A stretch of 64,000 bases of DNA, from positions 62,001 to 126,000 of the forward strand of contig NZ_BMPW01000018.1 in the NCBI RefSeq assembly GCF_014647795.1, given 5' to 3'. The position numbers and the translations under genes are program-made. Positions 7,305 to 16,302 of this stretch are shown here, piece after piece. How positions within the stretch are numbered: position 1 is the first letter of the stretch; each line of letters opens with the position of its first letter. Source of the stretch: Actinoplanes campanulatus. Lineage in GTDB: Bacteria > Actinomycetota > Actinomycetes > Mycobacteriales > Micromonosporaceae. Below the pieces are notes generated by a model. The model saw only the letters and a list, made by a program, of their open reading frames with translations. It did no database searches and was not told the DNA's origin.

Positions 7305-8609
7305 TTACGTTCGGTGTAAATGGGCCAGCATCGACTGATTCGCCTCCCATCCGTCCGGGAACTTGACCGGCACGTTGAGATGGACCGGCTCGGTCGACGG
7401 GTGAGCGTCGAGCAGCTCGGCGATCCCGGCGCGGGCCACCAGCACGCAGGCGTGCCGGTGCCGTGAGGTCAGCACGCACAGCCGCCCGGACTCCAGGTGG
7501 AAGGCGGTGGCGTCGCGCCGGCCGGAGAGCGGGTGCAGCACGACGGTCAGGTCGTACTCCCGGCCCTGTAGACGGTTCGCCGTGTCCACGGTGACCTCGG
7601 CTGCCTCCGGTGGCAGCAGGGACCGGATCGCCGCCACCTGGTCGCGATGGGCCGCGCCGATCGCGATCCGCTCCGGCGTGAGCCGCCCGCTCCCGGCCTC
7701 GGAGACGGCGATCCCCTCCCGGGTCAGGGCACGTGCGGCCAGCTCGGCACATGCCGCGGCGGCCTCCGCATCGGTACGCACGGTGAAGCGCTCCGGCAAC
7801 TCGTGCAGCCCCCAGCCGGTGGCCGCCGCGGTGTCCAGCACCGTGTCGAGCGCGTCCCGCGCGGGCTGCTCGAAAGTGAGCGTGCGATCGCCCGGCCCCG
7901 TGCCCGAGCGGAAGCCGGTGAACGGGTAGAAGGCGCGGGCCACCACCGGCGCCGCCGACGCGGGCAGTCGCCAGGAGACAGGCAGCCGGTGCACCGGAAG
8001 CTCCGGATTGTGCCGCAGCAGGACGGCCACCGCGCTCTGCATCGGGTCCCAGGAGAGGCCGATCCACCGGTCCACCTCGACGGTCGAGAACGGGTCGAGC
8101 TGTCCGGGGTCGCCGACGAACAGGGCCCGCTCGAACCGTGGCGCGACCCGCAACAACGCGTCCGAGCGCATCTGGTAGGCCTCGTCGACGATCGCCCACG
8201 GCCACCTGCCCTCGGTCACGGTGGCCCATTTCGCCGCCGTGCCGATGGTGACCGGTGGTGAGCCCAGATCGGCCACCTTGGCCGCCACCCGGCACCGCGG
8301 ATGCGCCCGCACCCGGGCGGTCGGCTCGTAGTCGACCGCGGACAGCCGGCCCACCCCGATCTCCGGCGACCGGGTGCCGAGACGGTCGATCAGATCATCC
8401 ACCTGCTCGTTGGTCTGCGCCACGATCATCAGTGGCGCGCCGGTGGCGGCCAGCTCGCCGGCCGCCCGGACCACCAGTGTCGACTTGCCGGCGCCCGGTG
8501 GGGAGTCGACCACCACCCCACGGTGGGCGCCGCTGAGCAGATCGCCCAGAACGGCGGCGATGACGGTGGCGGCCTCCTCGGCCGGCGTGACGAGCGCGTG
8601 CGAACTCAC
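7305..8609 (-). CDS. Superfamily 1 helicase / AAA ATPase
   Basis: A 434-aa compact SF1 helicase. Visible motifs are Walker A DSPPGAGKST (35-44), motif Ia IVAQTNEQVDDL, motif II VDEA (141-144), motif III VGDPGQLDP (165-173), SWRLP, motif V TVDTANRLQGREYD and motif VI LTSRHRHACVLV. A GTG at 8609 gives VSSHALVTPAEE. The in-frame extension to 8768 runs through the DnaA-box region and is rejected. It is the first gene of the apparent helicase - beta - Prim-Pol operon. No nuclease domain is fused to it. Confidence 0.85.
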   Translation of the reverse strand: MSSHALVTPAEEAATVIAAVLGDLLSGAHRGVVVDSPPGAGKSTLVVRAAGELAATGAPLMIVAQTNEQVDDLIDRLGTRSPEIGVGRLSAVDYEPTARVRAHPRCRVAAKVADLGSPPVTIGTAAKWATVTEGRWPWAIVDEAYQMRSDALLRVAPRFERALFVGDPGQLDPFSTVEVDRWIGLSWDPMQSAVAVLLRHNPELPVHRLPVSWRLPASAAPVVARAFYPFTGFRSGTGPGDRTLTFEQPARDALDTVLDTAAATGWGLHELPERFTVRTDAEAAAACAELAARALTREGIAVSEAGSGRLTPERIAIGAAHRDQVAAIRSLLPPEAAEVTVDTANRLQGREYDLTVVLHPLSGRRDATAFHLESGRLCVLTSRHRHACVLVARAGIAELLDAHPSTEPVHLNVPVKFPDGWEANQSMLAHLHRT

Positions 8610-8639
8610 CCCGGCACGGTATCGCCCGCCCCCGACAGA

Positions 8640-8673
8640 ACCACGGTTATCCACAGACCACGGTTGTCCACAG
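8640..8673. promoter_or_regulatory. Two DnaA boxes in a 17-bp direct repeat
   Basis: TTATCCACA at 8647-8655 and TTGTCCACA at 8664-8672 both fit the DnaA-box consensus. They sit inside a tandem ACCACGGTTRTCCACAG repeat with a single difference. The site lies between the divergent helicase and YbaB-like genes, within the likely promoter of the helicase operon. No dnaA or dnaN is nearby, so this is not oriC. Confidence 0.6.
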
Positions 8674-8744
8674 GCCCGTCCCCGGACTCGCGCCGCTCTC
8701 GCTACCGTCTGCCGCGAATTCGTCACGCTGGATGAGGAGGCGCC

Positions 8745-9122
8745 ATGTTCGACGGCCGGGATCTGCACGAGGCCGAGCGGTGGATCGACGAGTGGCGGTG
8801 CGCCATCGACGAGCGGGCGGACCGGGCCCGCACCCTCTCCGTCCGCCTGGCACAGCTCGCCGAGACCGCCCGCAGTCCCGACGGCCTGGTCACCGTGACG
8901 GTCGGTGCGGGCGGCGACATGACGGCGCTCGACATCGGTGAGGGCATCCGCCGGCGGCCCGCGGGCGACACCGCGCGGGAGATCATGGCGACCCTGCGGG
9001 CCGCCCGGAGCCGGCTGCTCACGGCCGTGACGGCGGTTACCCAGGAAACGGTGGGCGCGGATTCCGCGACCGGTCGCGCGGTTATCGAGACCTATGCGGC
9101 CGGGGTGAACCGAACCGATTAA
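8745..9122 (+). CDS. YbaB/EbfC-like nucleoid protein
   Basis: A 125-aa small acidic/helical protein with the YbaB layout: an N-terminal helix rich in charged residues, a central strand pair SPDGLVTVTVGAGGDMTALDI and a C-terminal helix pair (EIMATLRAARSRLLTAVTAV). The family binds DNA as a dimer, or in actinomycetes often accompanies secretion or regulatory loci. A clear AGGAGG site precedes the ATG. It is divergent from the helicase gene across the DnaA boxes. Confidence 0.7.
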   Translation: MFDGRDLHEAERWIDEWRCAIDERADRARTLSVRLAQLAETARSPDGLVTVTVGAGGDMTALDIGEGIRRRPAGDTAREIMATLRAARSRLLTAVTAVTQETVGADSATGRAVIETYAAGVNRTD

Positions 9123-9125
9123 GCA

Positions 9126-9148
9126 CGGAGCGGGCCGGCCGCACTCCG
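9126..9148 (+). terminator. Possible terminator after YbaB-like gene
   Basis: CGGAGCGG pairs with CCGC-A-CTCCG around a GCCGG loop, beginning 4 bases after the YbaB stop codon. There is no U-run, as usual in actinomycetes. Confidence 0.35.
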
Positions 9149-10109
9149 AAATGGCGTACGAATGGAATTCGTCGACTCGATTTCCGAAGTACTTTCCGGC
9201 GCAATTTTCCGGTACGAAATCAAATTACGCCTCGGTAGGTAAGGATCTTGCCTGCTGGGGCGCGGGTGGGGGTGATCGACGGAAAAGGGGAATGGGCGCG
9301 GGAAACGGCACGCAGGCGGTCCAGAAATGCGGCGACCGGTGCCGGGTTCGGGTGCGGTGGAAAGCGCTGCAACGTTTCCGCTGGTGACGACCCGTGAAGG
9401 GCGGTTCCCGGGCGGCTTAGGTTGCGGTGCGGAAAGCGTCCCGTGGGTGCGGTCCTTGCGTCCGGGAGAGGGGCCGGCTGTGAGCAACATGACAGGTGCC
9501 GCGCGTCCGGGTGGAGTCGCGCGCGACGGCCCGGCACATGATCGGCGAGGCGTGACCAGCCTCGTGTCGGAGAGCGTTTCCCGGTCCGCCCGCTCGCTTC
9601 ATGAGCGAAGTGACGGGTATCCGACAGTTGGCCACCGCCGGTTGACGGTGCCGCCCGTCGATGGTCCGCGCGGGTCACGGCCCGGCGGCCGGGTGGTGAA
9701 AAGGGACGCGCGTACTGCAACGCATTTCATCGCTTCGAGGGTGCGCCAGCCGGGCTGCCGAGTGATCGATCAACTCGGGCTGTCGCAGGTCACACGGTAT
9801 TTGATCACGCTATGTGAAACGATGTTTGCCTGTGTGTCACCACTCGGAAATAACTCTCGGCTTCACTGGCAAGTGTCGGCGAATAGTGAAGCGGGCGTGC
9901 AAGTTGCGCGCGCCCTTCATCGCGCAAGTTGCACGTTTCGCGGTTCGCCGCGCCGCCGCTCCATCGTTGTGGCAAAGCGTTGATCGACATGTTCGATTTC
10001 ATTCAAGGTTGTTTTTGTGATCTCGCCGTTGCCCCTTCCAGTCGATCATTGGAAGTGCAACTCTTCTAGCCAGCAGTGACGTCGGCATCACGGACGGTGG
10101 TGGTGGAGA
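9149..10109. other. Nearly 1-kb gene-free stretch
   Basis: Base composition is clearly less GC-rich than the flanks, with runs such as AATTTTCCGG and ATCAAATTACG. Open frames here have random codon use and no recognisable protein. An inverted repeat at 9897-9934 is the only clear structure. It could hold a long 5' leader, a small RNA or decayed sequence. Confidence 0.6.
9897..9934. repeat. Inverted repeat, GTGCAAGTTGCGCG type
   Basis: GTGCAAGTTGCGCG (9897-9910) and CGCGCAAGTTGCAC (9921-9934) are reverse complements with one mismatch, separated by 10 bases. CAAGTTG occurs in the same direction in both arms, so this could equally be a pair of direct heptamer sites for a regulator upstream of the gene at 10110. 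Confidence 0.45.
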
Positions 10110-10778
10110 ATGCGTCCAGACGTTCTCGTCGGTCCGAGCGATTGGCTGATCGAGCAGTTCGGCGACAAGGTCGCCGACGAGCTGTGGACCCGGGTGCCGG
10201 AGGCCTTGAGCACGGCGATCGACCGCGAGGTCCACGCTCACCCAGCCATGACGCAGACCATGGAGCGTGTGCTCGCCAATCCCCGCTGGCCTCTTCCCTA
10301 CGAGGAGTTGGTCCTCTTCCTGGGCACACTGCCCGGGGCGGAGATCATCAGCGTGCCGCGCTCGGTCTATCAGCTGGTCCTGATCAACGGGCATGTGGTC
10401 GTGCCGTGGTGCTACGGCCAATCCGCCCGGATCTCCATGCGGGACGCCGAGGTGGGCCGCTCGTTCGGCCGCCTCGCCCGCGAGCTCCTGCGCCGCTTCG
10501 GCCCGCCGTGGCGCCGCTCCCCGGTCGAGGCCCCGCTACCGCTCGACGCCGTCGACGAGCGCGAGGTCGCCAAGATCTGCGCGGCGATCGCCGGCATCGA
10601 GCCGAAACCCGAGGTGATCATCGCCGGATACGCGGGAGCGCCCAACCTGGGTCTGCTCCGCGCCTGCCTCGGCGAGATCAAGTCCACCGACAACGGCACC
10701 CTCAACTGGAGCCACCTCGACGATCTGCCGCTCCCGCCGCCGGTGATCCCCCGGCCGCGCCGCATGCAGTTCCCCTGA
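10110..10778 (+). CDS. Conserved protein of unknown function
   Basis: A 222-aa soluble protein beginning MRPDVLVGPSDWLIEQFGD. Codon use is typical of real genes here. No family is recognised. Visible features are two helical segments, a hydrophobic strand YQLVLINGHVVVPWCYG, a Pro-rich stretch and a C-terminal PLPPPVIPRPRRMQFP. GTGGAG lies just before the ATG. It is followed by a strong terminator. It has no obvious partner; its nearest co-directional gene is the helicase-nuclease at 12064. Confidence 0.6.
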   Translation: MRPDVLVGPSDWLIEQFGDKVADELWTRVPEALSTAIDREVHAHPAMTQTMERVLANPRWPLPYEELVLFLGTLPGAEIISVPRSVYQLVLINGHVVVPWCYGQSARISMRDAEVGRSFGRLARELLRRFGPPWRRSPVEAPLPLDAVDEREVAKICAAIAGIEPKPEVIIAGYAGAPNLGLLRACLGEIKSTDNGTLNWSHLDDLPLPPPVIPRPRRMQFP

Positions 10779-10790
10779 CGGTAGGCAGAG

Positions 10791-10835
10791 GAAGGCCGCG
10801 GGCCGCCCCCGGACGGGGAGCGGCCCGCGGCCTTC
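10791..10835 (+). terminator. Strong hairpin terminator
   Basis: A perfect 16-bp stem, GAAGGCCGCGGGCCGC with GCGGCCCGCGGCCTTC, and a 13-base loop, starting 12 bases after the stop of the upstream gene. It can act in both directions for the convergent pair. Confidence 0.75.
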
Positions 10836-10905
10836 GTGACGGCCGAACAGCGGCCCGCGGACAGGAAGGGCTGCGGGCCGGCCTGCGTAGCCCGCAGGGG
10901 GCCGG

Positions 10906-11011
10906 GCCGCGGGGTCGCAGGCCGCGGGTGGCAGGGGCCGCGGGTGGCAGGCCGCGGGGTGGCAGGGCTTCGGGGTGGCAAGGGCCGCGGGTGGCAGCGG
11001 CCGCGGGGTGG
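10906..11011. repeat. Degenerate 14-17-bp tandem repeat
   Basis: About seven units of the form GCCGCGGGGTGGCAG(GG) follow one another, starting at 10906, 10921, 10937, 10951, 10968, 10984 and 10999, in the convergent gap. A separate 8-bp hairpin (10871-10878 with 10890-10897) lies just before. Non-coding. Confidence 0.65.
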
Positions 11012-11023
11012 GTGACGGAGGGA

Positions 11024-11974
11024 TCAGGCGGCGGGGTGCTCGGCCTGCGGCGTGAGGTAAGCGGTGGAGAACGGCTCCCGGCGCGCCCGCATGTCCGCAT
11101 ACGCGGTGACCAGCAGCGGTGTGATGTAGATGCCGGCGACCAGGTAGTACAGGCCACTCCACAGGCTGGACACGACCGCACCGGGCGTTCCGCCGATGGT
11201 CAGCTCCAGCGCGGCCCCGATCGAGGCCAGCACCATCGAGGCGCCGATGGTGACCGCCCAGATGCTGCCGATCCGGGCCAGGCTGGCGCCGATGTCGGCG
11301 TGGAAGAGGGAGAAGCTGCGCCCGATTCCCACACCCCGCTCGATGGTGACCACCACCGGGAGGATCATGAGCGCCGCGCCGACGTACAGGATCGGCAGGA
11401 AGCAGGCGAGCAGCGCCAGGACGCCGAGGAAGCCGCCGAGGATCTGCCATCCGATCACCGCCGGGCCGCGGCGCAGCGCGGTGCGGAGCGCCTCGCGCAG
11501 GCTGACCGGCTGGCCGGTGGCCGCGAGGACGACGAGCCGGACGGTGGCCGAGGTGACCACCGCGGACACCAGCGCGGCGACCAGGGTGGCGGCCAGGAGC
11601 CAGCCGATCGCCGTCATGAACCCGCTCAGTGCCGAGAGGCCCGGCGGATCGGTCTGGTTGAGCGTCGCCGCCTGGAGTTCCCGCTGCTCGGTGGTCAGCA
11701 TGACGTTGGCGGGCACGGTCAGCGCGAGCAGCGGCAGGAGGGCGACCGCGTTCAGCTTCAGCGCCGGCTTCCAGATCTTCTTCGCCAGTGCTCCGGCCCG
11801 CGCCCACCAGCCCTCATAGCTCGGGCTGACCAGCGGGTCATCCGGCATGGCGTAGTACGACGGAGGAATCGCCGGCGGCTGTGCCGGCCAATAGTGACCG
11901 TTGCCGTCCAACTCCGCCCACCCCTGATTCACGTGTATCCCCAAGACCATCGATGCAAGATCAGCGGGCGTCAC
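11024..11974 (-). CDS. Multi-pass membrane protein of unknown function
   Basis: 316 aa. A soluble Pro/Tyr-rich N-terminus (~1-75) is followed by about six hydrophobic segments: AVALLPLLALTV, a GWLLAATLVAALVSAVV block, LGGFLGVLALLACFLPILYVG, IWAVTIGASMVLASIGAALEL and LYYLVAGIYITPLLVTAY. The loop RLVVLAATGQPVSLREALRTALRRGP resembles the glycerophosphoryl-diester phosphodiesterase membrane-domain/DUF975 style of proteins, but this is not certain. A GTG at 11974 with GAGGAA upstream is chosen; ATG at 11950 is the alternative. It is divergent from the helicase-nuclease gene. Confidence 0.65.
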   Translation of the reverse strand: MTPADLASMVLGIHVNQGWAELDGNGHYWPAQPPAIPPSYYAMPDDPLVSPSYEGWWARAGALAKKIWKPALKLNAVALLPLLALTVPANVMLTTEQRELQAATLNQTDPPGLSALSGFMTAIGWLLAATLVAALVSAVVTSATVRLVVLAATGQPVSLREALRTALRRGPAVIGWQILGGFLGVLALLACFLPILYVGAALMILPVVVTIERGVGIGRSFSLFHADIGASLARIGSIWAVTIGASMVLASIGAALELTIGGTPGAVVSSLWSGLYYLVAGIYITPLLVTAYADMRARREPFSTAYLTPQAEHPAA

Positions 11975-12063
11975 CTTAGCGGTTCCTCATGCCTGCGCGC
12001 CGCCCCCGAAACGGCCTGGTACGCACACTCACAGGATCAATCTCACGCCCTAGACTCCCGAGG

Positions 12064-15000
12064 ATGGCCGAGCAGCGCGAATCGCCCTCCACGATCCGGG
12101 ATCGGGCCGTTGCGGTCGCCGACTATCTGCTCGCCGTCCGGGCCCAGATGGACCGTCCGGCGCGCACCGTTCCGGGTGACGCGCACTGGCTGCACACGCT
12201 GCCCCGGCACCCGGAGTGCCAGATCGGCCCGGATGCTGATGGCTCCTCCTGGCTCCGCGTCGGCCGTCCCGAACTGCCCGCCCCGGTGGCGGTCCCGGCC
12301 GCGCTGCGCCGGCGCCTGCGCGGTGAGGTGCTCGCGGGCGCGGAGCCGTCCGAGGAGCCGTCCGAGGAGCCGACCGCGGAGGGCGCCGGCGACGACTTCG
12401 AGACCTGGCGCGACGAGGTCTGGCGTCCCTGGTCGCTGCTCACCGCGGCCGCCGAGCAGACCCGTGAGCTGCACCGCCGCCTCTTCGACCGGATGCACCA
12501 GCTGGACATGGCGACCGCCACCACCGAGCTGGTCTGGGGCCACGGCATCGTGGAGACCGTGATCGACGGCACGCGGGTCCGCTATCCGCTGGTCGCCACC
12601 CCGGTGCTGATCGAGTACGACGCCGACCGCGCCCTGGTCACCGTCTCCCCGGCCGGACCGTCCCGCCTCCAGGTGGAGGCTCTCGCCGGGCTGGACGACC
12701 GCTACCTGGCCCAGTTGACCGCCCTGACCGGTCCGGGCGGCACCGTCGAGGTCGACCTGTGGAACGACATCGACCGCCGCGAGCTGTTCGAACGCGCCCT
12801 CTCCCGGCTGGGTTTCGACCGGGCGATCGTGGACGGCCCGGAGAAGGAGGAACAGAGGGAGCCGGAGAGGAAGGCGTTCGTCCGGGACGTCGCCGTGCTC
12901 TTCGCCCGGCCCCGCCAGCGCCACCTACGCGGCTTCCTGGAGAACCTGCGCGACGGCCTGACCGGCGGCGACATGCACCGGGTGGGTGCACTGGCCGCGG
13001 TGGTGGCGCACGAGCCGAGCCGCCTGCTGATGCCGGACGACCGCCCGGAGACCTGGGAACGGGTGGGGGAGCGGCTGCTCATGCCGCTGCCGACGAACGA
13101 GGCGCAGGAGTCGATCGCGCGCCGTCTCGCCCACCACCGCAACGTCGCGGTGCAGGGCCCGCCCGGCACCGGCAAGACGCACACGATCCGCAATCTGATC
13201 TGCCATCTCATGGCGAACGGCAAGCGGGTGCTGGTGGTCGCGCAGAAGGAGGAGCCGCTGCGGGTGCTCCGGGACGGCCTTCCCGAGGAGGTGCAGCCGC
13301 TCTGCCTCGCCGTTCTCGGGCGGACCACGGACCAGCTGGTGCAGTTGCAGCTGGCGGCACGCGAGTTGTCCGACCGGGCCGCCACTCTGGACAAGGAGGC
13401 CGAGGGGCGCCGGGTGGATCTGTTGACCCGGAACCTGGAGGAGGCGGAGCGGGAGCTGGCGGCGGCCATGGCCGGGTTGCGGCTGATCGCCGAGAGCGAG
13501 GCTCAGACGTACCAGATCGGTGGGGTTGCTCTGATGCCCGCCGAGGTGGGCGCGTGGTTGCGTGAGCGCGCCGCCGCGCACGGCGGCATCCCGGATCCGG
13601 TCTCCGGTCCGCCGCCGCTGACCATCGAGGAGTTCGCCACCCTGCTGAAGCTGGCCGCCCGGCTGACGCCGGAGGATCGTGCGGCCGCGATGCGCCCGCT
13701 TCCGGAGATCTCGGATCTTCCGGACGCCGCTTCCGCGGCTGCAGCCCGGGCGAAGACGGCGGAGACCGAGGAGCGCATGTCGCTCCTGGCGGATCAGGGC
13801 GTCGACATGGCAGCGGTACGCGGTGAGCGCCGGACCGGCATGTCGGACCTGCTGGCCGACCTGCGCGAGGCGGTGTCCTGGCTGAAGCGCCGCGAGGGGA
13901 CCTGGACCGACCGTCTCGGCCGGCTGCTGGACGATCCGCACTGGCGCCTCCTGTGGAACGACCAGGTGGTGACCACCGAGACCCTCTTCGCGGAGCTGGC
14001 CACGCTGGCCCGGGAGGTGACCGGGCACCGGATCGCGATCCCCGGCCCGATTCTGGCGGAGCCGAAGCTGCTGCTGTCCCGGCTGGCCGAGGTGCGTCAG
14101 CGGTTCGCCGCCGGGAGGAGCCTGAACCGGCTGCTCCAGCCTGGTCTGTTCCGGCTGGCCGACGAGGTCCGGGTCGACGGGGAGCCGCTGCGCACGGTGG
14201 CCGACGTCGATCTGGCGACCGCCGGGGTGCGCCGTGAGCAGGCCCGCCGCCGTCTGGGCGACGCCTGGTCGGAGTGGGTGGACCGGTTGCAGGTCCCGGA
14301 GCCGCCGGGCGGCTGGGGCGACCCGGAGGTGTGGGCCGGCACGCTGCTCGCCGAGGCGAACCAGTCTCTCGACTTCGATCTGAACCGCTGGCCGCCGCTG
14401 GCCCGGCGGATCGCCCCGCTGATGCCGCAGCGGGAGCTGGTCGTGGACGCCGCCGGCCTGGCCGAGGTGGCCGACGCGTGCGAGGCGGCGGCCGAGGTGT
14501 TCGGCCTGGAGCAGGCGCGGGCCGTGGAGAATGCGGTCGCCGAGCGGGTGGCGGCCTGGCCGGAGCTGGCCGAGTCGTGGCGCACCCTGGACGACTGGGA
14601 TGAGGCGATCGGCGAGGTGCGCCGGCTGGTGCTGCTCCAGCCGGACGTGATGCGGTTCGACGCCGCCTTCCACCGGCTGGTGGTGGCCGCGCCGGAGTGG
14701 GCCGCGATGATCGCCGGCGGCGAGCACCCGGTGCTCTCCGGTCAGGCGGTCCTGTCGGCGTGGGAGTGGCGGCGCGCCCAGACCTGGTTCGACGGGGTGG
14801 TCGGCGAGGTCGATCCGGCGGTGCTGTCCCGCCGGGTGGAGCGGGCCCGGTCCCGGATCCGGAGCCTGACCGCCGAGCTGGTGGTGGCGTCGGCGTGGCT
14901 GGAGGTGTCCCGGGCGCTGGACGACCGGCGACGGGCCGCGCTGGCCGACTGGGCCACCGCGCTCCGCAAGATCGGCAAGGGCACCGGGCGGGGCGCCGCG

Positions 15001-16302
15001 GCCTGGCAGGCGCACGCTCAGCGGGCCATGGAGTCGGCCGTGTCGGCGGTGCCGGTCTGGGTCATGTCGGTGGACCGGGCGATCGAGCAGTTCGCCGGCG
15101 GCGCCCGGTTCGACGTGGTGATCGTCGACGAGGCGTCCCAGGCCGACCTCTTCTCCCTGCCGGTGCTCACGCTCGCCGAGCGGGCCGTGGTGGTCGGCGA
15201 CGACCAGCAGATCGGCCCGCAGCTCGGGTTCGTCGGCCCGGTCACCGGCCTGATCCGGCGGCATCTGGACGGGGTGCCCTCGGCCGAGCACTTCGACCCC
15301 GAGTCCTCCCTGTACGACCACGCGGTCCGCCGTTCACCGGAGCGGATCCTGCTGACCGAGCATTTCCGCTGTGTCCCGCAGATCATCGAGTTCTCGTCGC
15401 GGCACTACTACGACGGCAGGATCCGGCCGTTGCGGGCGGACCGTCCGTCCCTGCCCCCGATTCAGACGGTGTTCTGCGAGAGCGGGGAGCGCCGGCCGCT
15501 GGCCGGGTACGGCGACGTGAACCTCGAGGAGGCCACCGCGCTGGTCGACCGGGTCACCAAGATCGTGGCCGATCCGCGGTACGACGGCCGCACCCTCGGC
15601 GTGATCAGCCTGCTCTCCAGCAGTGGGCAGGCCGCCTACCTGCTGGAGCAGCTGCGCGAGGCGATCGGCGAGGACGAGATCCAGGCACGGCGGCTGCGGG
15701 TCGGTGACGCGTACACGTTCCAGGGCGACGAACGTGACGTGGTGCTGATCTCCACCGTGGTGTCGGAGCGGGATCCCCGGATCGCGGCGTTCACCAAGCG
15801 CGACTACCACCGGCGGATCAACGTGGCCGCCTCCCGGGCCCGGGACCAGCTCTGGATCTTCCACTCGGTGCGGCCCGGGGCGCTGCTCGCCGACGACGCC
15901 CGGGGACGGCTCCTGTCGTACGCCGTCGATCTGCCCGCGGAGGCCGCGGCGGCCGATCCGGCCGTGCACTGCGAGACCGATTTCGAGAGGGACGTGCTCA
16001 AGCTCCTGGTGGGCCGTGGGTACCGGCCGATTCCGCAGTTCCGGATCGGGGACTACCGGATCGACTTCGTGCTGAACGCGCCGGACGGGCGGCGGCTGGC
16101 GATCGAGTGTGACGGCGACGCCTACCGGGGGCCGGAGCAGTGGGAGAGCGACATGCGGCGGCAGTCCGTCCTGGAACGGGTGGGGAATTGCGTCTTCGTC
16201 CGCATCCGTGGCAGTGTCTTCGCGCGCGAGCCGGAGGTGGCGATCCGTCCGGTCTGGCAGCGGATCAATGAGCTGGAGATCACCACGGTCGACGGTGACT
16301 GA
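12064..16302 (+). CDS. SF1 helicase fused to a C-terminal Vsr-like nuclease domain
   Basis: 1412 aa. After a ~360-residue N-terminal region comes an SF1 (Dna2/Upf1-type) helicase: Walker A GPPGTGKTHT near 365-374, a long coiled insertion (~440-960), Walker B VIVDEASQAD near 1019, VGDDQQIGPQ, TEHFRCVPQIIEF, TFQGDERDVVLIS and RRINVAASRARDQLW. Residues ~1302-1405 form a Vsr/MTES_1575-type endonuclease: FERDVLKLL, YRIDFVLNAPDGRRLAIECDG (catalytic Asp and Glu-x-Asp) and DMRRQSVLERVGN. A TAGACT hexamer 8 bp before the ATG suggests a leaderless transcript. Similar fusions occur in phage-defence and repair contexts. A start at 11989 is less likely. Confidence 0.85.
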   Translation: MAEQRESPSTIRDRAVAVADYLLAVRAQMDRPARTVPGDAHWLHTLPRHPECQIGPDADGSSWLRVGRPELPAPVAVPAALRRRLRGEVLAGAEPSEEPSEEPTAEGAGDDFETWRDEVWRPWSLLTAAAEQTRELHRRLFDRMHQLDMATATTELVWGHGIVETVIDGTRVRYPLVATPVLIEYDADRALVTVSPAGPSRLQVEALAGLDDRYLAQLTALTGPGGTVEVDLWNDIDRRELFERALSRLGFDRAIVDGPEKEEQREPERKAFVRDVAVLFARPRQRHLRGFLENLRDGLTGGDMHRVGALAAVVAHEPSRLLMPDDRPETWERVGERLLMPLPTNEAQESIARRLAHHRNVAVQGPPGTGKTHTIRNLICHLMANGKRVLVVAQKEEPLRVLRDGLPEEVQPLCLAVLGRTTDQLVQLQLAARELSDRAATLDKEAEGRRVDLLTRNLEEAERELAAAMAGLRLIAESEAQTYQIGGVALMPAEVGAWLRERAAAHGGIPDPVSGPPPLTIEEFATLLKLAARLTPEDRAAAMRPLPEISDLPDAASAAAARAKTAETEERMSLLADQGVDMAAVRGERRTGMSDLLADLREAVSWLKRREGTWTDRLGRLLDDPHWRLLWNDQVVTTETLFAELATLAREVTGHRIAIPGPILAEPKLLLSRLAEVRQRFAAGRSLNRLLQPGLFRLADEVRVDGEPLRTVADVDLATAGVRREQARRRLGDAWSEWVDRLQVPEPPGGWGDPEVWAGTLLAEANQSLDFDLNRWPPLARRIAPLMPQRELVVDAAGLAEVADACEAAAEVFGLEQARAVENAVAERVAAWPELAESWRTLDDWDEAIGEVRRLVLLQPDVMRFDAAFHRLVVAAPEWAAMIAGGEHPVLSGQAVLSAWEWRRAQTWFDGVVGEVDPAVLSRRVERARSRIRSLTAELVVASAWLEVSRALDDRRRAALADWATALRKIGKGTGRGAAAWQAHAQRAMESAVSAVPVWVMSVDRAIEQFAGGARFDVVIVDEASQADLFSLPVLTLAERAVVVGDDQQIGPQLGFVGPVTGLIRRHLDGVPSAEHFDPESSLYDHAVRRSPERILLTEHFRCVPQIIEFSSRHYYDGRIRPLRADRPSLPPIQTVFCESGERRPLAGYGDVNLEEATALVDRVTKIVADPRYDGRTLGVISLLSSSGQAAYLLEQLREAIGEDEIQARRLRVGDAYTFQGDERDVVLISTVVSERDPRIAAFTKRDYHRRINVAASRARDQLWIFHSVRPGALLADDARGRLLSYAVDLPAEAAAADPAVHCETDFERDVLKLLVGRGYRPIPQFRIGDYRIDFVLNAPDGRRLAIECDGDAYRGPEQWESDMRRQSVLERVGNCVFVRIRGSVFAREPEVAIRPVWQRINELEITTVDGD

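Noticed and set aside
8640-8673. Replication origin
   Set aside because: Only two DnaA boxes, and no dnaA, dnaN, parAB or AT-rich unwinding element nearby.
9327-9983. 218-codon plus-strand open frame in the 1-kb gap
   Set aside because: Arg/Ser/Gly-rich with no known motif, no ribosome site and no third-position GC bias; composition differs from all neighbouring genes.
10906-11011. CRISPR array
   Set aside because: Units are contiguous without unique spacers and there are no cas1/cas2 genes, despite the Cas4-like nuclease at 490.
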